Below, one piece after another: positions 52,983-61,880 of a DNA stretch of 64,000 nt (within the stretch, counting starts at the first letter, position 1; every line of letters begins with the position of its first letter). The position numbers and the translations under genes were made by a program. Below the pieces are notes generated by a model that was not told where the DNA came from, searched no databases, and saw nothing but the letters and a program-made list of their open reading frames with translations. This stretch comes from Planotetraspora thailandica (GTDB lineage: Bacteria; Actinomycetota; Actinomycetes; Streptosporangiales; Streptosporangiaceae): positions 248,001 to 312,000 of the forward strand of contig NZ_BOOR01000007.1 in assembly GCF_016863335.1 (NCBI RefSeq), read 5' to 3'.

Positions 52983-53956
52983 GCGGCAAGAAGACGAGTG
53001 GCGAGCGGAACCTCATGTTCTTCTCCGGGCGCTCGCATCGCGGGCTCGCCGACGAGGTGGCCACGCATCTCGGCGTCGAGATCACGCCCACCGCGCTGCG
53101 TGACTTCGCCAACGGCGAGATCTACGTGCGCTATCTGGAGTCGGTCCGGGGATGCGACGCCTTCGTCATCCAGAGCCACACCGCGCCGATCAATCAGTGG
53201 ATCATGGAGCAGCTGATCATGGTCGACGCGCTGAAGCGCGCCTCGGCCAAGCGGATCACCGCGATCATGCCCTTCTACGGCTACGCACGGCAGGACAAGA
53301 AGGGGCGCGGCCGGGAGCCGATCACCGCCCGGCTGGTCGCGGACATGTTCAAGAAGGCCGGCGCCGACCGCCTGATGTCGATCGACCTGCACACCTCGCA
53401 GATCCAGGGCTTCTTCGACGGCCCGGTCGACCACCTTTTCGCGATGCCCGTGCTGATCAACTATCTGAAGGGCAAGCTTGACCCGGCGACGACGACGATC
53501 GTCTCGCCCGACACCGGCCGCGTACGGCTGGCCGAACGCTGGTCCGACTCGCTCGGCACGCCGGTGGCCTTCATCCACAAGCGGCGTGACCTCGACGTGG
53601 CCAACCAGGTGAAGGTCCACGAGGTGGTCGGAAAGGTCAAGGGCCGCACCTGCGTGCTGATCGACGACATGATCGACACCGGTGGCTCGATCTGCAAGGC
53701 GGCCGACGCGCTCTATGAGCACGGGGCGACCGACGTCATCGTGGCGGCGACGCACGCGGTGTTCTCCGACCCCGCCGTCGACCGTCTGAAGAACTCACGG
53801 ATCTCCGAGGTCGTCGTCACCAACACTCTGCCGATCCCGGTCGAGAAGAGGTTCGACAGCCTGACCGTGATGTCCATCGCCCCGCTGCTCGCCCGCGCGA
53901 TCACCGAGGTCTTCACCGACGGCTCCGTCACCAGCCTCTTCGAAGGCGACAGCTGA
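52979..53956 (+). CDS. prs: Ribose-phosphate diphosphokinase
   Basis: 325 residues. It makes PRPP from ribose-5-phosphate and ATP for nucleotide, His and Trp synthesis and decaprenyl-phosphoribose. Signatures are NLMFFSGRSHRGLADEVATH, RITAIMPFYGYARQDKKGRG (flexible loop), RLMSIDLHTSQIQGFFDGPV and VLIDDMIDTGGSICKAA (ribose-5-phosphate loop). ATG 52979 overlaps the stop of the small upstream ORF. Confidence 0.95.
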   Translation: MSGKKTSGERNLMFFSGRSHRGLADEVATHLGVEITPTALRDFANGEIYVRYLESVRGCDAFVIQSHTAPINQWIMEQLIMVDALKRASAKRITAIMPFYGYARQDKKGRGREPITARLVADMFKKAGADRLMSIDLHTSQIQGFFDGPVDHLFAMPVLINYLKGKLDPATTTIVSPDTGRVRLAERWSDSLGTPVAFIHKRRDLDVANQVKVHEVVGKVKGRTCVLIDDMIDTGGSICKAADALYEHGATDVIVAATHAVFSDPAVDRLKNSRISEVVVTNTLPIPVEKRFDSLTVMSIAPLLARAITEVFTDGSVTSLFEGDS

Positions 53957-53972
53957 CCACCCCACACCTGCG

Positions 53973-54327
53973 CGTGATCATGCAGAACTTCGCCGGCAGT
54001 GCGTGTGAGCTGCGCCAACCCTTGTGCGTGATCATGCAGAACTTCGGCGACGGCCTTGCTGAGCTGGGACGACGCGATTTGTGATCATGCAGAAGTTCGG
54101 CGGCATGGGTGTCTGCCTGGGCTTATGGAATTCGTGATCATGCACTTTTCAAGAAGTGCATGATCACGGATCGTGCACGGCCTGCTGAGGTGGTGTTCTC
54201 TCGAACTTCTGCATGATCACGAAAGATGTTCGCGCAGCTCAGGCCTTATTCTTCCGAGCTTCTGCATGATCATGGGCAAGGTTTGCGCAGGTTGCGTGCC
54301 CTCTTCCCGAACTTCTGCATGATCACG
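53973..54327. repeat. Mirror-symmetric phased repeat array 2 (prs-rplY intergenic)
   Basis: Four forward units (core CGTGATCATGCAGAACTTCG) start at 53973, 54027, 54080 and 54133. Four inverted units end at 54168, 54221, 54274 and 54327. Spacings are 54, 53, 53 and then 53, 53, 53. Each forward start plus its mirror end sums to 108300 or 108301, so the array is symmetric about 54150.5 to within 1 bp. The innermost pair forms a hairpin CGTGATCATGCACTT / AAGTGCATGATCACG (54133-54168, approximately). Sequence between units is mostly different, with a weak CTGCGC-like patch. The rest of the gap to 54463 is G-rich with no gene except the rplY ribosome binding site. Confidence 0.92.
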
Positions 54328-54463
54328 GGGAAAGGGGGGGCGCAAGGGGGATGGGGCATGGCTGCGGGGGGATAGGGTGGTGAAGTTGCGCTCGTAACGC
54401 CTTCCGCTAGGGCGGGTGAGGGGGAGCGCATCCAATCGACGAGTCATCCCTAGGAGATGAGCC

Positions 54464-55084
54464 ATGGCTGAGGTTCGCATCGACGCCGAGCTCCGCACGG
54501 AGTTCGGCAAGGGCGCCGCCCGCAAGATCCGCCGTAGCGACAAGGTTCCCGCCGTTCTTTACGGACACGGCACCGAGCCCCGCCACCTGACCCTGCCGGG
54601 CCACGAGCTCCTGCTCGCGCTCCGCCAGGCCAACGTGCTCATCCACGTCAAGGGCGACGGCGTCGACGAGATCGCGCTGCCCAAGGGCGTTCAGCGTGAC
54701 CCGATCAAGGGCTTCGTCGAGCACGTCGACCTGCTCCTGGTCAAGCGCGGCGAGAAGGTCACCGTGGACATCCCGGTCACCGTCTCCGGTGACGTGATCG
54801 GCGGCGCCATCCTGGACCAGCAGCTCGTCGCGCTGTCGGTGGAGGCCGAGGCGACGCACATCCCGACCGGCGTCGAGGTCGACGTCGACGGCAAGGACGT
54901 CGGCTTCGCCGTACACGCGGGCGAGATCGCGCTGCCGAAGGGCGTCACCCTCGCGGGCGACCCGGAGGCGCTCGTTCTCCACGTGATCGCCACGCCGACC
55001 GCCGAGCTGCCCGAGGCCGGCGAGGCCGCCGAGGGTGAGGCCGCCGAAGAGGCAGAGGCCGCCCCGGCCGAGTCCGCCGAGTAG
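54464..55084 (+). CDS. rplY: 50S ribosomal protein L25/Ctc
   Basis: 206 residues. The N-terminal 5S-rRNA-binding L25 domain (ELRTEFGKGAARKIRRSDKV, PAVLYGHG) is followed by the TL5/Ctc C-terminal beta domain (about 95-185) and an Ala/Glu-rich tail. It binds 5S rRNA in the large subunit; the long form is also called general stress protein Ctc. AGGAGATGAGCC upstream provides the binding site. Followed by a strong hairpin before pth. Confidence 0.93.
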   Translation: MAEVRIDAELRTEFGKGAARKIRRSDKVPAVLYGHGTEPRHLTLPGHELLLALRQANVLIHVKGDGVDEIALPKGVQRDPIKGFVEHVDLLLVKRGEKVTVDIPVTVSGDVIGGAILDQQLVALSVEAEATHIPTGVEVDVDGKDVGFAVHAGEIALPKGVTLAGDPEALVLHVIATPTAELPEAGEAAEGEAAEEAEAAPAESAE

Positions 55085-55098
55085 GACGAATGTGAGAC

Positions 55099-55132
55099 AG
55101 TCCTCCACAGGACCTCCTGTGGGGGACTTCTT
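55099..55132 (+). terminator. Hairpin between rplY and pth
   Basis: AGTCCTCCACAGG (55099-55111) pairs with CCTGTGGGGGACT (55116-55128) over 13 bp with a 4-nt loop, followed by TCTTC. It is a probable terminator or attenuator separating rplY from pth. Confidence 0.7.
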
Positions 55133-55148
55133 CATGTGAGGAGACGCG

Positions 55149-55769
55149 ATGTCGGGGATCGCCGAGATTGGTGATCAGCGATGGCTGCTCGTCGGCCTGG
55201 GCAACCCTGGGCCTGAGTATGCGGGGAACCGGCACAACGCCGGCTTCATGGTGCTCGACGAGCTGGCGGCCCGAATGGGCGGGCGTTTCAAGGTGCACAA
55301 GTCGCGCGCCGAGGTCGTCGAAGGCCGGCTGGCGGGGGCGCGCGCCATCTTGGCCAAGCCGCTGTCGTACATGAACCTTTCGGGCGGCCCGGTGAAGGCG
55401 CTGGCCGACTTCTACAAGGTGGTTCCCGCGAACGTCGTCGTGGTGCACGACGAGTTGGACATCCCGTACGGCGCGCTGCGCGCGAAGCTGGGCGGGGGAG
55501 ACAACGGGCACAACGGGCTGAAGTCGATCACCAAGTCGCTGGGGACGCGGGACTATCCGCGGATCCGCTTCGGGATCGGCCGGCCGCCCGGCCGGATGGA
55601 TCCCGCAGCCTTCGTGCTGAAGGACTTCGCCACGGCCGAGCGCAAGGACCTGCCGTTCCTGGTGGACCGGGCGGCCGACATGGTGGAGTCACTGGTCACG
55701 ACCGGCCTCGAGGCCACCCAGAACCGGTTCCACGCGGGCGATCTCAACCCCGTCAAGCCGCCCCGCTGA
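55149..55769 (+). CDS. pth: Peptidyl-tRNA hydrolase
   Basis: 206 residues. [20 protein letters not shown] (active-site His in NRHNAG), [25 protein letters not shown] and [13 protein letters not shown] are complete Pth motifs. It recycles peptidyl-tRNA released from stalled ribosomes. The last 81 bases overlap, antisense, the end of the exonuclease gene on the other strand. Confidence 0.95.
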   Translation: MSGIAEIGDQRWLLVGLGNPGPEYAGNRHNAGFMVLDELAARMGGRFKVHKSRAEVVEGRLAGARAILAKPLSYMNLSGGPVKALADFYKVVPANVVVVHDELDIPYGALRAKLGGGDNGHNGLKSITKSLGTRDYPRIRFGIGRPPGRMDPAAFVLKDFATAERKDLPFLVDRAADMVESLVTTGLEATQNRFHAGDLNPVKPPR

Positions 55770-56339
55770 GCCGGGCCACAGCATCAGGTTCTGGAAGAGT
55801 TCGGCCTGTTCGATCGCGTCGTCCAGGGCGTTGTGGGTGTGCCGGCGCCCGGATCGGACCTCGCGCGGCATCTGCCGCTTCGTGGACCACGCGACGGGCA
55901 CTCCCGCCTTGGCGGTGTAGAGGGTCTTGATGTCGATGCACCGGGAGTGCCCGAAAGGCGATTCACCGGTGAATCGCAGGAAATACCAGTACGTCCACAT
56001 CCAGTCGTAGGCCAGCGGAAACGCGGCCATCACCGGCAGGGTGACCCCGCACACCTGGCGCGTCCACGCCGCGGCCGCGGCCATCGCCTCGGCGGGGTCG
56101 CGGCCCTCCCGCAGCAGCAGGTCGCGGTCGAGCCCGCTGACCGCCAGCGACTCGGCCACGAAGTCACCGCTGATCGGCTTGAGCTCCGCGTAGAAGGTCG
56201 ACGACTCGGGGTCGGTCTTCTCGAACCGCCTGCCGGTCATCCTCCCTGCCACCGTCATTCCGATACTGATCATGGAATAGGGCCCCGGAATCGGGCCGTC
56301 GGCCTCGATATCGACAGAGATGTACGTTTCGGCTTTCAC
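55689..56339 (-). CDS. 3'-5' exonuclease (DEDDh family)
   Basis: 216 residues. The catalytic acids are seen in [20 protein letters not shown] (DxE), an internal Asp in [14 protein letters not shown], and [15 protein letters not shown] (His and Asp). This is the DEDDh layout of small exonucleases such as RNase AS relatives. The GTG at 56339 has AGAGGAG upstream. The C-terminal 27 codons overlap pth antisense; the catalytic domain ends before that, so the tail is dispensable-looking. The substrate (RNA or DNA) is not determined. Confidence 0.8.
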   Translation of the reverse strand: MKAETYISVDIEADGPIPGPYSMISIGMTVAGRMTGRRFEKTDPESSTFYAELKPISGDFVAESLAVSGLDRDLLLREGRDPAEAMAAAAAWTRQVCGVTLPVMAAFPLAYDWMWTYWYFLRFTGESPFGHSRCIDIKTLYTAKAGVPVAWSTKRQMPREVRSGRRHTHNALDDAIEQAELFQNLMLWPGSAGRLDGVEIARVEPVLGGLEAGRDQ

Positions 56340-56437
56340 GAATTCTCCTCTGAGCCGGGCCGTATGGCCGCTAGCATTCCTCACTGTCGGTAACAGCGTC
56401 GTTACGTGTCGGCGCGTGAGGAGAGCGTGGAGGCTGC

Positions 56438-57898
56438 GTGCTGGACGGCGAACTGTCCGTGGTCGCCGCCGGTCGCGCGCGCGTGGCCCCCGCGCATCCG
56501 ATCCCGCGGGCGCCCCGGTGGGCCCGGAGGTACCGGCTCCATGCGGCGGTCTCCGACATGACGTGCGCCCTTCTGGCCGGAATCGCTGCGGTGTTCCTCA
56601 GGTTCGGCGAGGTTACTCCTTATGTGACGCCCTATGTGGTCTTGAGTGGCGCGCTGCCGCCTCTGTGGACCGGCATGCTCGCCCTCAACCGGGCCTACGA
56701 GCCCCGGCTGATCGGCGTCGGGTCCGAGGAGTTCCGCAGGATCGCGCAGTGCGGCTTCACTCTCATCGCGGCGGTCGCCATCACCGCCTACGTGACGAAG
56801 GCCGATCTGGCCCGCGGATACGTCGTGGTCGCCCTCCCGCTCATGATCGTGCTCACCCTCATCGCCCGGTACGGCTTACGCCGCCGCCTGCACGGCCGTA
56901 GACGGCGGGGCGGGGAGTGCATGCGCCTGGTGGTGGCGGTGGGCCATCGCGCCGGCGTCGCCGAACTGATCACGCGGTTCCGCCGCGAGCGCTATCACGG
57001 CATGGAGATCGTCGCGGCCTGCCTGCCCGACGAGTCGTCCGGAGAAGTGGAGGACGTGCCCGTCCTGGGCGACTTCACCGACGTCCCCCTCGTCGTGCAG
57101 CAGATGGGCGCTGACACCGTGGCCGTGCTCGCCTGCCCCGAGCTGGACGGCACGGCCCTGCGCCGGCTGGCGTGGCGGCTGGAGCGGACCCGGACCGATC
57201 TCGTCGTCGCGCCCGCGCTCATGGAGGTCGCGGGCCCGCGGACGGCGATCCGTCCGGTCGCGGGCCTTCCCCTGCTTCATGTGGAGCACCCGGAACTCGC
57301 CGGCGTCCGGAAACTGATCAAGAGTGCCTTCGACCGGCTGGTCGCCGCGTTCGCCCTTGTCCTGCTCGCCCCCCTGATGGCGGTGCTCGCGATAGCCGTA
57401 CGGGTGTCGAGCCCCGGGCCGGTGCTGTTCCGGCAGACGCGGGTCGGCAAGGACGGCGTCGAGTTCACGATCCTGAAGTTCCGGACCATGCGGCAGGCCT
57501 CCGAGGCCGAGAAGGTCGAGCTCGTCAACGAGGGGCACGGGCTGCTCTTCAAGATCCGTCAGGACCCGCGCGTGACGCGGCTGGGCGGCAGGCTGAGGCG
57601 GCACTCCCTCGACGAGCTGCCCCAGCTGATCAACGTCCTGAGAGGGGACATGTCGCTGGTCGGCCCGCGGCCTCCGCTACCCGAGGAGGTCGCCCGCTAC
57701 CGCGACGACGTCCGCAGGCGGCTGGTGGTTCGCCCGGGCATGACCGGATTGTGGCAGGTCAACGGCCGGTCTGATCTTTCCTGGGAGGAATCGGTACGGT
57801 TGGACCTGCGTTATATCGAAAATTGGTCGCTGATGCTGGATCTTCAGATTCTGTGGAAGACGTGGTCAGCGGTGGCGGGCGGCGCGGGAGCTTACTGA
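56438..57898 (+). CDS. Polyprenyl-phosphate sugar-1-phosphate transferase (exopolysaccharide initiation)
   Basis: 486 residues. Four to five N-terminal membrane segments and a CoA-binding-like middle (about 150-280) precede the bacterial sugar transferase domain. That domain has SSPGPVLFRQTRVGKDGVEF, TILKFRTMR, LPQLINVLRGDMSLVGPRPP and RPGMTGLWQVNGRSDLSWEE. It loads the first sugar phosphate onto undecaprenyl phosphate, starting a surface glycan repeat unit. GTG 56438 has GGAGG. It heads a tightly packed run with cysQ, cysD, cysN, sulfotransferase, GT2 and WecB genes. Confidence 0.9.
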   Translation: MLDGELSVVAAGRARVAPAHPIPRAPRWARRYRLHAAVSDMTCALLAGIAAVFLRFGEVTPYVTPYVVLSGALPPLWTGMLALNRAYEPRLIGVGSEEFRRIAQCGFTLIAAVAITAYVTKADLARGYVVVALPLMIVLTLIARYGLRRRLHGRRRRGGECMRLVVAVGHRAGVAELITRFRRERYHGMEIVAACLPDESSGEVEDVPVLGDFTDVPLVVQQMGADTVAVLACPELDGTALRRLAWRLERTRTDLVVAPALMEVAGPRTAIRPVAGLPLLHVEHPELAGVRKLIKSAFDRLVAAFALVLLAPLMAVLAIAVRVSSPGPVLFRQTRVGKDGVEFTILKFRTMRQASEAEKVELVNEGHGLLFKIRQDPRVTRLGGRLRRHSLDELPQLINVLRGDMSLVGPRPPLPEEVARYRDDVRRRLVVRPGMTGLWQVNGRSDLSWEESVRLDLRYIENWSLMLDLQILWKTWSAVAGGAGAY

Positions 57899-58672
57899 AT
57901 GACGATTAGAGACGACCACGCCCTCGCGGGAGATCTCGCCTCAGAAGCGGGGGAGCGGCTGCTCGACCTGCGCGCGCGGCAGGGATTCGGCGATCAGCGG
58001 GCGTTGAAGGACGCCGGCGACATGATGTCGCACCGCTACCTCATGGACGCGCTTCAGCGGCTGCGGCCCAGCGACAGCGTGCTCTCGGAGGAGGCGACCC
58101 GCGAGGAGCGGATGGACCCCCGGCGCCTCAAGGCCGACCGCGTCTGGATCGTCGACCCCCTCGACGGCACCCGCGAGTTCTCCGAGGAGGGCCGGTCCGA
58201 CTGGGCGGTCCACGTGGCCTTGTGGGAGCGGACGGGAGACGAGGGTGCGTTGACGGCGGGAGCGGTCGCGCTCCCCGCGCAGGGCCGCACCCTGACGACG
58301 GCGAAGCCTCCCACCCTCGCCGCCCCCGGTGAGCGGATCAGGATCGCGGTCAGCCGCACCCGTCCGCCCGAGTTCGTGCGGAAGCTCGCCGTCCTCGCCG
58401 GGGCCGACCTCGTGCCCATCGGCTCGGCCGGCGCCAAGATCGCGGCCGTCCTCACCGGAGAGGTCGAGGCATACGTCCACGCGGGCGGCCAGTACGAATG
58501 GGACTCGGCGGCACCTGTCGCCGTCGCGCTCGCGGCAGGAGCGCACGCCAGCAGAATCGACGGCACGCCGCTGGTCTACAACCAGGAGGACCCGTCCCTG
58601 CCGGATATCCTTGTCTGCCTACCGGATCTGGCGCCAATGTTGCTCGCCGGCATCCGTGACCTTCACCGCTAG
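57899..58672 (+). CDS. cysQ: 3'(2'),5'-bisphosphate nucleotidase CysQ
   Basis: 257 residues of the inositol-monophosphatase superfamily. Metal sites are DSVLSEEATREER (EE), VWIVDPLDGTREFSEEGRSD (DPxDGT), and the C-terminal QYEWDSAAPVAVAL (WD). CysQ removes PAP, the inhibitory by-product of PAPS-dependent sulfotransfer, to AMP. The ATG lies within one base of the preceding stop. Together with cysDN and a sulfotransferase it points to sulfation rather than cysteine synthesis. Confidence 0.9.
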   Translation: MTIRDDHALAGDLASEAGERLLDLRARQGFGDQRALKDAGDMMSHRYLMDALQRLRPSDSVLSEEATREERMDPRRLKADRVWIVDPLDGTREFSEEGRSDWAVHVALWERTGDEGALTAGAVALPAQGRTLTTAKPPTLAAPGERIRIAVSRTRPPEFVRKLAVLAGADLVPIGSAGAKIAAVLTGEVEAYVHAGGQYEWDSAAPVAVALAAGAHASRIDGTPLVYNQEDPSLPDILVCLPDLAPMLLAGIRDLHR

Positions 58673-58692
58673 TTTCCCGGAGGAATCTCCAG

Positions 58693-59607
58693 ATGCTTCA
58701 GCGTGACTACACCACGTCACAGCTCGACGTGCTCGAAGCCGAGGCGATCCACATCATGCGCGAGGTCGCGGCGGAATTCGAGCGCCCCTGTCTGCTCTTC
58801 TCCGGGGGCAAGGACTCGATCGTCATGCTGCGAGTGGCCGAGAAGGCGTTCTGGCCGGCGCCGATCCCGTTCCCGCTGATGCATGTGGACACCGGGCACA
58901 ACTTCTCCGAGGTGATCGACTTCCGGGACCGCCGGGTCGCCGAGCTCAACGCCCGGCTCGTGGTGGCCTCGGTCCAGGCGTCCATCGACGCCGGGCGCGT
59001 GGTCGAGGAGACCGGGCGGCGCGCGTCGCGCAACCGGCTGCAGACCACGACGCTCCTCGACGCGATCGAGGAGAACGAGTACGACGCCGTGTTCGGCGGG
59101 GCACGCCGGGACGAGGAGAAGGCCAGGGCCAAGGAGCGCGTGTTCTCCTTCCGCGACGACTTCGGGCAGTGGGACCCCAAGAACCAGCGGCCCGAGCTCT
59201 GGAACCTCTACAACACCAAGATCCGCAAGGGTGAGCACATCCGGATCTTCCCGCTGTCCAACTGGACCGAGCTGGACATCTGGCACTACATCCAGCGGGA
59301 GGGCATCGAGATCCCCTCGATCTATTTCGCCCATACGCGCAAGGTGTTCGAGCGGGACGGCATGCTGCTCGGCGATGCCGAGGTCGTACAGCGGGGCGAG
59401 GACGAGCCGATCTTCGAAGCGGTCGTCCGCTACCGGACGGTCGGCGACATGACGTGCACCGGTGCGGTGGCCTCCACCGCCACCACGGTCGAGCAGATCA
59501 TCGAAGAGGTCGCCGCGACGCGGATCACGGAGCGAGGCGCCACCCGCGCCGACGACCGGGCATCCGAGGCCGCCATGGAGGACCGCAAGAAGGAGGGCTA
59601 CTTCTAA
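58693..59607 (+). CDS. cysD: Sulfate adenylyltransferase subunit 2
   Basis: 304 residues. PP-loop LLFSGGKDSIVMLRVAEKAF (ATP pyrophosphatase fold), LMHVDTGHNFSEVIDFRD and the family C-terminus EDRKKEGYF are typical. With CysN it makes adenosine 5'-phosphosulfate from ATP and sulfate. CGGAGGAATC provides the binding site. The next gene, cysN, starts immediately after the stop. Confidence 0.95.
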   Translation: MLQRDYTTSQLDVLEAEAIHIMREVAAEFERPCLLFSGGKDSIVMLRVAEKAFWPAPIPFPLMHVDTGHNFSEVIDFRDRRVAELNARLVVASVQASIDAGRVVEETGRRASRNRLQTTTLLDAIEENEYDAVFGGARRDEEKARAKERVFSFRDDFGQWDPKNQRPELWNLYNTKIRKGEHIRIFPLSNWTELDIWHYIQREGIEIPSIYFAHTRKVFERDGMLLGDAEVVQRGEDEPIFEAVVRYRTVGDMTCTGAVASTATTVEQIIEEVAATRITERGATRADDRASEAAMEDRKKEGYF

Positions 59608-60870
59608 ATGGACATCCTTCGTTTCGCGACCGCAGGAAGCGTGGACGACGGCAAGTCGACGCTGATCGGGCGGCTGCTCTTCGACTCCAAGGCGATCTTC
59701 GAAGACCAACTTGAAGCGGTCGAGCGCACCTCGCGCGACCGCGGTACCGACTACACCGACCTGTCTCTGCTGACCGACGGCCTGCGGGCCGAGCGCGAGC
59801 AGGGCATCACGATCGACGTCGCGTACCGCTACTTCGCCACGCCGCGCCGCAAGTTCATCATCGCCGACACCCCGGGCCACATTCAGTACACCCGGAACAT
59901 GGTCACCGGCGCCTCGACCGCCGACCTGGCGATCATCTTGATCGACGCGCGCAAGGGCGTGCTGGAGCAGTCCCGGCGGCACGCGTTCCTCACGACGCTC
60001 CTGCGGGTGCCCCACCTGGTCCTCGCCGTGAACAAGATGGACCTGGTGGACTACTCGGAGGCCCGGTTCGAGGAGATCCGTGAGGAGTTCACCGCCTTCG
60101 CCTCGAAGCTGAACGCCAGCGACCTCACCTTCATCCCGATCTCCGCGTTGCACGGCGACAACGTCGTCGGCCGGTCGGAGAACATGCCGTGGTACGAGGG
60201 CGCGGCGCTGCTCCACCACCTGGAGCACGTGCACATCGCCTCCGACCGCAACCTGGTCGACGTCAGGTTCCCCGTGCAGTACGTCATCCGCCCGCACAAC
60301 GCGACGAGCCAGCTGCTCCACGACTACCGCGGGTATGCCGGCCAGGTCGCCGGAGGCGTGCTCAAGCCCGGCGACGAGGTGATCCATCTGCCTTCGGGTC
60401 TCACGACGAAGATCAAGCAGATCGAGACCTTCGACGGTCGTGTCGATGAGGCGTTCCCGCCGATGTCGGTCACCCTCCGGCTGGAGGACGACATCGACAT
60501 CTCCCGGGGTGACATGATCTGCCGCCCGCACAACCAGCCGCAGGTGGCGCAGGAGATCGACGCGATGGTGTGCTGGATGGCCGACGGCCTCAAGCTCCAG
60601 CCGCGCTCCAAGCTGATCATCAAGCACACCACGAGGACGGCGAAAGCGGTCATCAGGGACCTGCAGTATCGGCTCGACGTCAACACCCTGCACCGGGACG
60701 AGTCGGCGACGGGGCTGGGACTCAACGAGATCGGCCGGGTCACGCTGCGCACCACGCAGCCGCTGTTCGTGGACGACTACGCCAGGAACCGCCTCACCGG
60801 TGGGTTCATCCTCATCGACGAGGCCACGAACGGCACCGTCGGGGCAGGAATGATCGTCGACGCCCACTGA
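59608..60870 (+). CDS. cysN: Sulfate adenylyltransferase subunit 1 (GTPase)
   Basis: 420 residues. GTPase motifs ATAGSVDDGKSTLIGRLLFD (G1), ADTPGHIQYTRNMVTGA (G3) and AVNKMDLVDYS (G4) are present, followed by EF-Tu-like beta-barrel domains. GTP hydrolysis drives APS synthesis by CysD. There is no C-terminal CysC kinase, unlike the CysNC fusion in mycobacteria, so PAPS synthesis needs a separate APS kinase not found in this window. Confidence 0.94.
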   Translation: MDILRFATAGSVDDGKSTLIGRLLFDSKAIFEDQLEAVERTSRDRGTDYTDLSLLTDGLRAEREQGITIDVAYRYFATPRRKFIIADTPGHIQYTRNMVTGASTADLAIILIDARKGVLEQSRRHAFLTTLLRVPHLVLAVNKMDLVDYSEARFEEIREEFTAFASKLNASDLTFIPISALHGDNVVGRSENMPWYEGAALLHHLEHVHIASDRNLVDVRFPVQYVIRPHNATSQLLHDYRGYAGQVAGGVLKPGDEVIHLPSGLTTKIKQIETFDGRVDEAFPPMSVTLRLEDDIDISRGDMICRPHNQPQVAQEIDAMVCWMADGLKLQPRSKLIIKHTTRTAKAVIRDLQYRLDVNTLHRDESATGLGLNEIGRVTLRTTQPLFVDDYARNRLTGGFILIDEATNGTVGAGMIVDAH

Positions 60871-60954
60871 GTAGATCCTTTAGGGATCATCAGGCAATCC
60901 GGTTACTCTCCGCGCTAGTGTCGTCACGTTCTGAATCCACCTGGTGGAGGGCAC

Positions 60955-61866
60955 GTGGCGGACGCTCAGCCGGTGATCTTCGTAGGCGGGCTGGGGCGCA
61001 GCGGCAGCACACTGCTTGAGCGCCTGCTCGGTGAGATTCCGGGTGTGACGGCGCTTGGTGAGGTCGTCCACCTGTGGGCGCGCGGGGTTCGCGCCGACGA
61101 GCCGTGCGGCTGCGGGCAGGCGTTCTCCCGCTGCGCGTTCTGGACCAAGGTCGGCGCTCGCGCGTTCGGTTACTGGCGCGAGAGCCGGGCCGTCATGCTC
61201 CTGCGGTTGCGCAGCCGGGTGGACCGCACACGCCGCATACCGGGCTTCGCCCTCGGGCTCGTCACCCGGGAGGCGGAGCTCGCGGAGTACGTCTCGGCGT
61301 ACATGAGGATCTACGCCGCCGCCGCCGAGGTGGCGGACGCACGGGTCGTCATCGACTCCAGCAAGCACGCCTCCCTGGCGTACTGCCTGTCGGCGACGAT
61401 GGACCTGCGGGTCGTGCACATGGTGCGCGACCCGCGCGCGGTGGCGGCCTCCTGGCGCAGGAGGGTGCGCAGGCCCGAGGACGGCCGGCCGATGGCCCGC
61501 TGGCCGCCCGCCAGGACCGCCCTGCACTGGCTGGCCCAGAATCTCGCCTTCGAGGTGCTGCGGTGGCGGGGCGTCCAGGTGATCCGCGTCCACTACGAGG
61601 ACCTGATCGCCCAGCCCGTCACGACGCTCACGGGCCTGGCCGCCGAGCTGCGGCTGACCGACTCGCCGGAGTGCCTCGACTTCATCGACGAGCGGAAGGC
61701 ACGGCTCGGCGTCGCCCACACGGTCTCCGGCAATCCCATGCGTTTCGCCGTGGGCCACATCGAGTTCCGCGACCGCCACGCCACCCTGCCCGCCCGGCAG
61801 CGGTGGCTGGTCACCGCGCTTACCTGGCCGTTGCTGCTGCTGTACGGCTACCCCCTCGCCTACTGA
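60955..61866 (+). CDS. PAPS-dependent sulfotransferase
   Basis: 303 residues. The 5'-phosphosulfate loop is PVIFVGGLGRSGSTLLERLL near the N-terminus, and the 3'-phosphate-binding region is VVIDSSKHASLAYCL followed by VHMVRDPRAVAASWRRR. This is the layout of bacterial sulfotransferases acting on glycans or lipids. CGCG and CRCAFW-type cysteines at about 45-60 are unusual and may be structural. The start is GTG 60955 with GGAGG. It probably sulfates the product of the flanking glycosyltransferases. Confidence 0.87.
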   Translation: MADAQPVIFVGGLGRSGSTLLERLLGEIPGVTALGEVVHLWARGVRADEPCGCGQAFSRCAFWTKVGARAFGYWRESRAVMLLRLRSRVDRTRRIPGFALGLVTREAELAEYVSAYMRIYAAAAEVADARVVIDSSKHASLAYCLSATMDLRVVHMVRDPRAVAASWRRRVRRPEDGRPMARWPPARTALHWLAQNLAFEVLRWRGVQVIRVHYEDLIAQPVTTLTGLAAELRLTDSPECLDFIDERKARLGVAHTVSGNPMRFAVGHIEFRDRHATLPARQRWLVTALTWPLLLLYGYPLAY

Positions 61867-61880
61867 TCGGAGCTCCTGAT

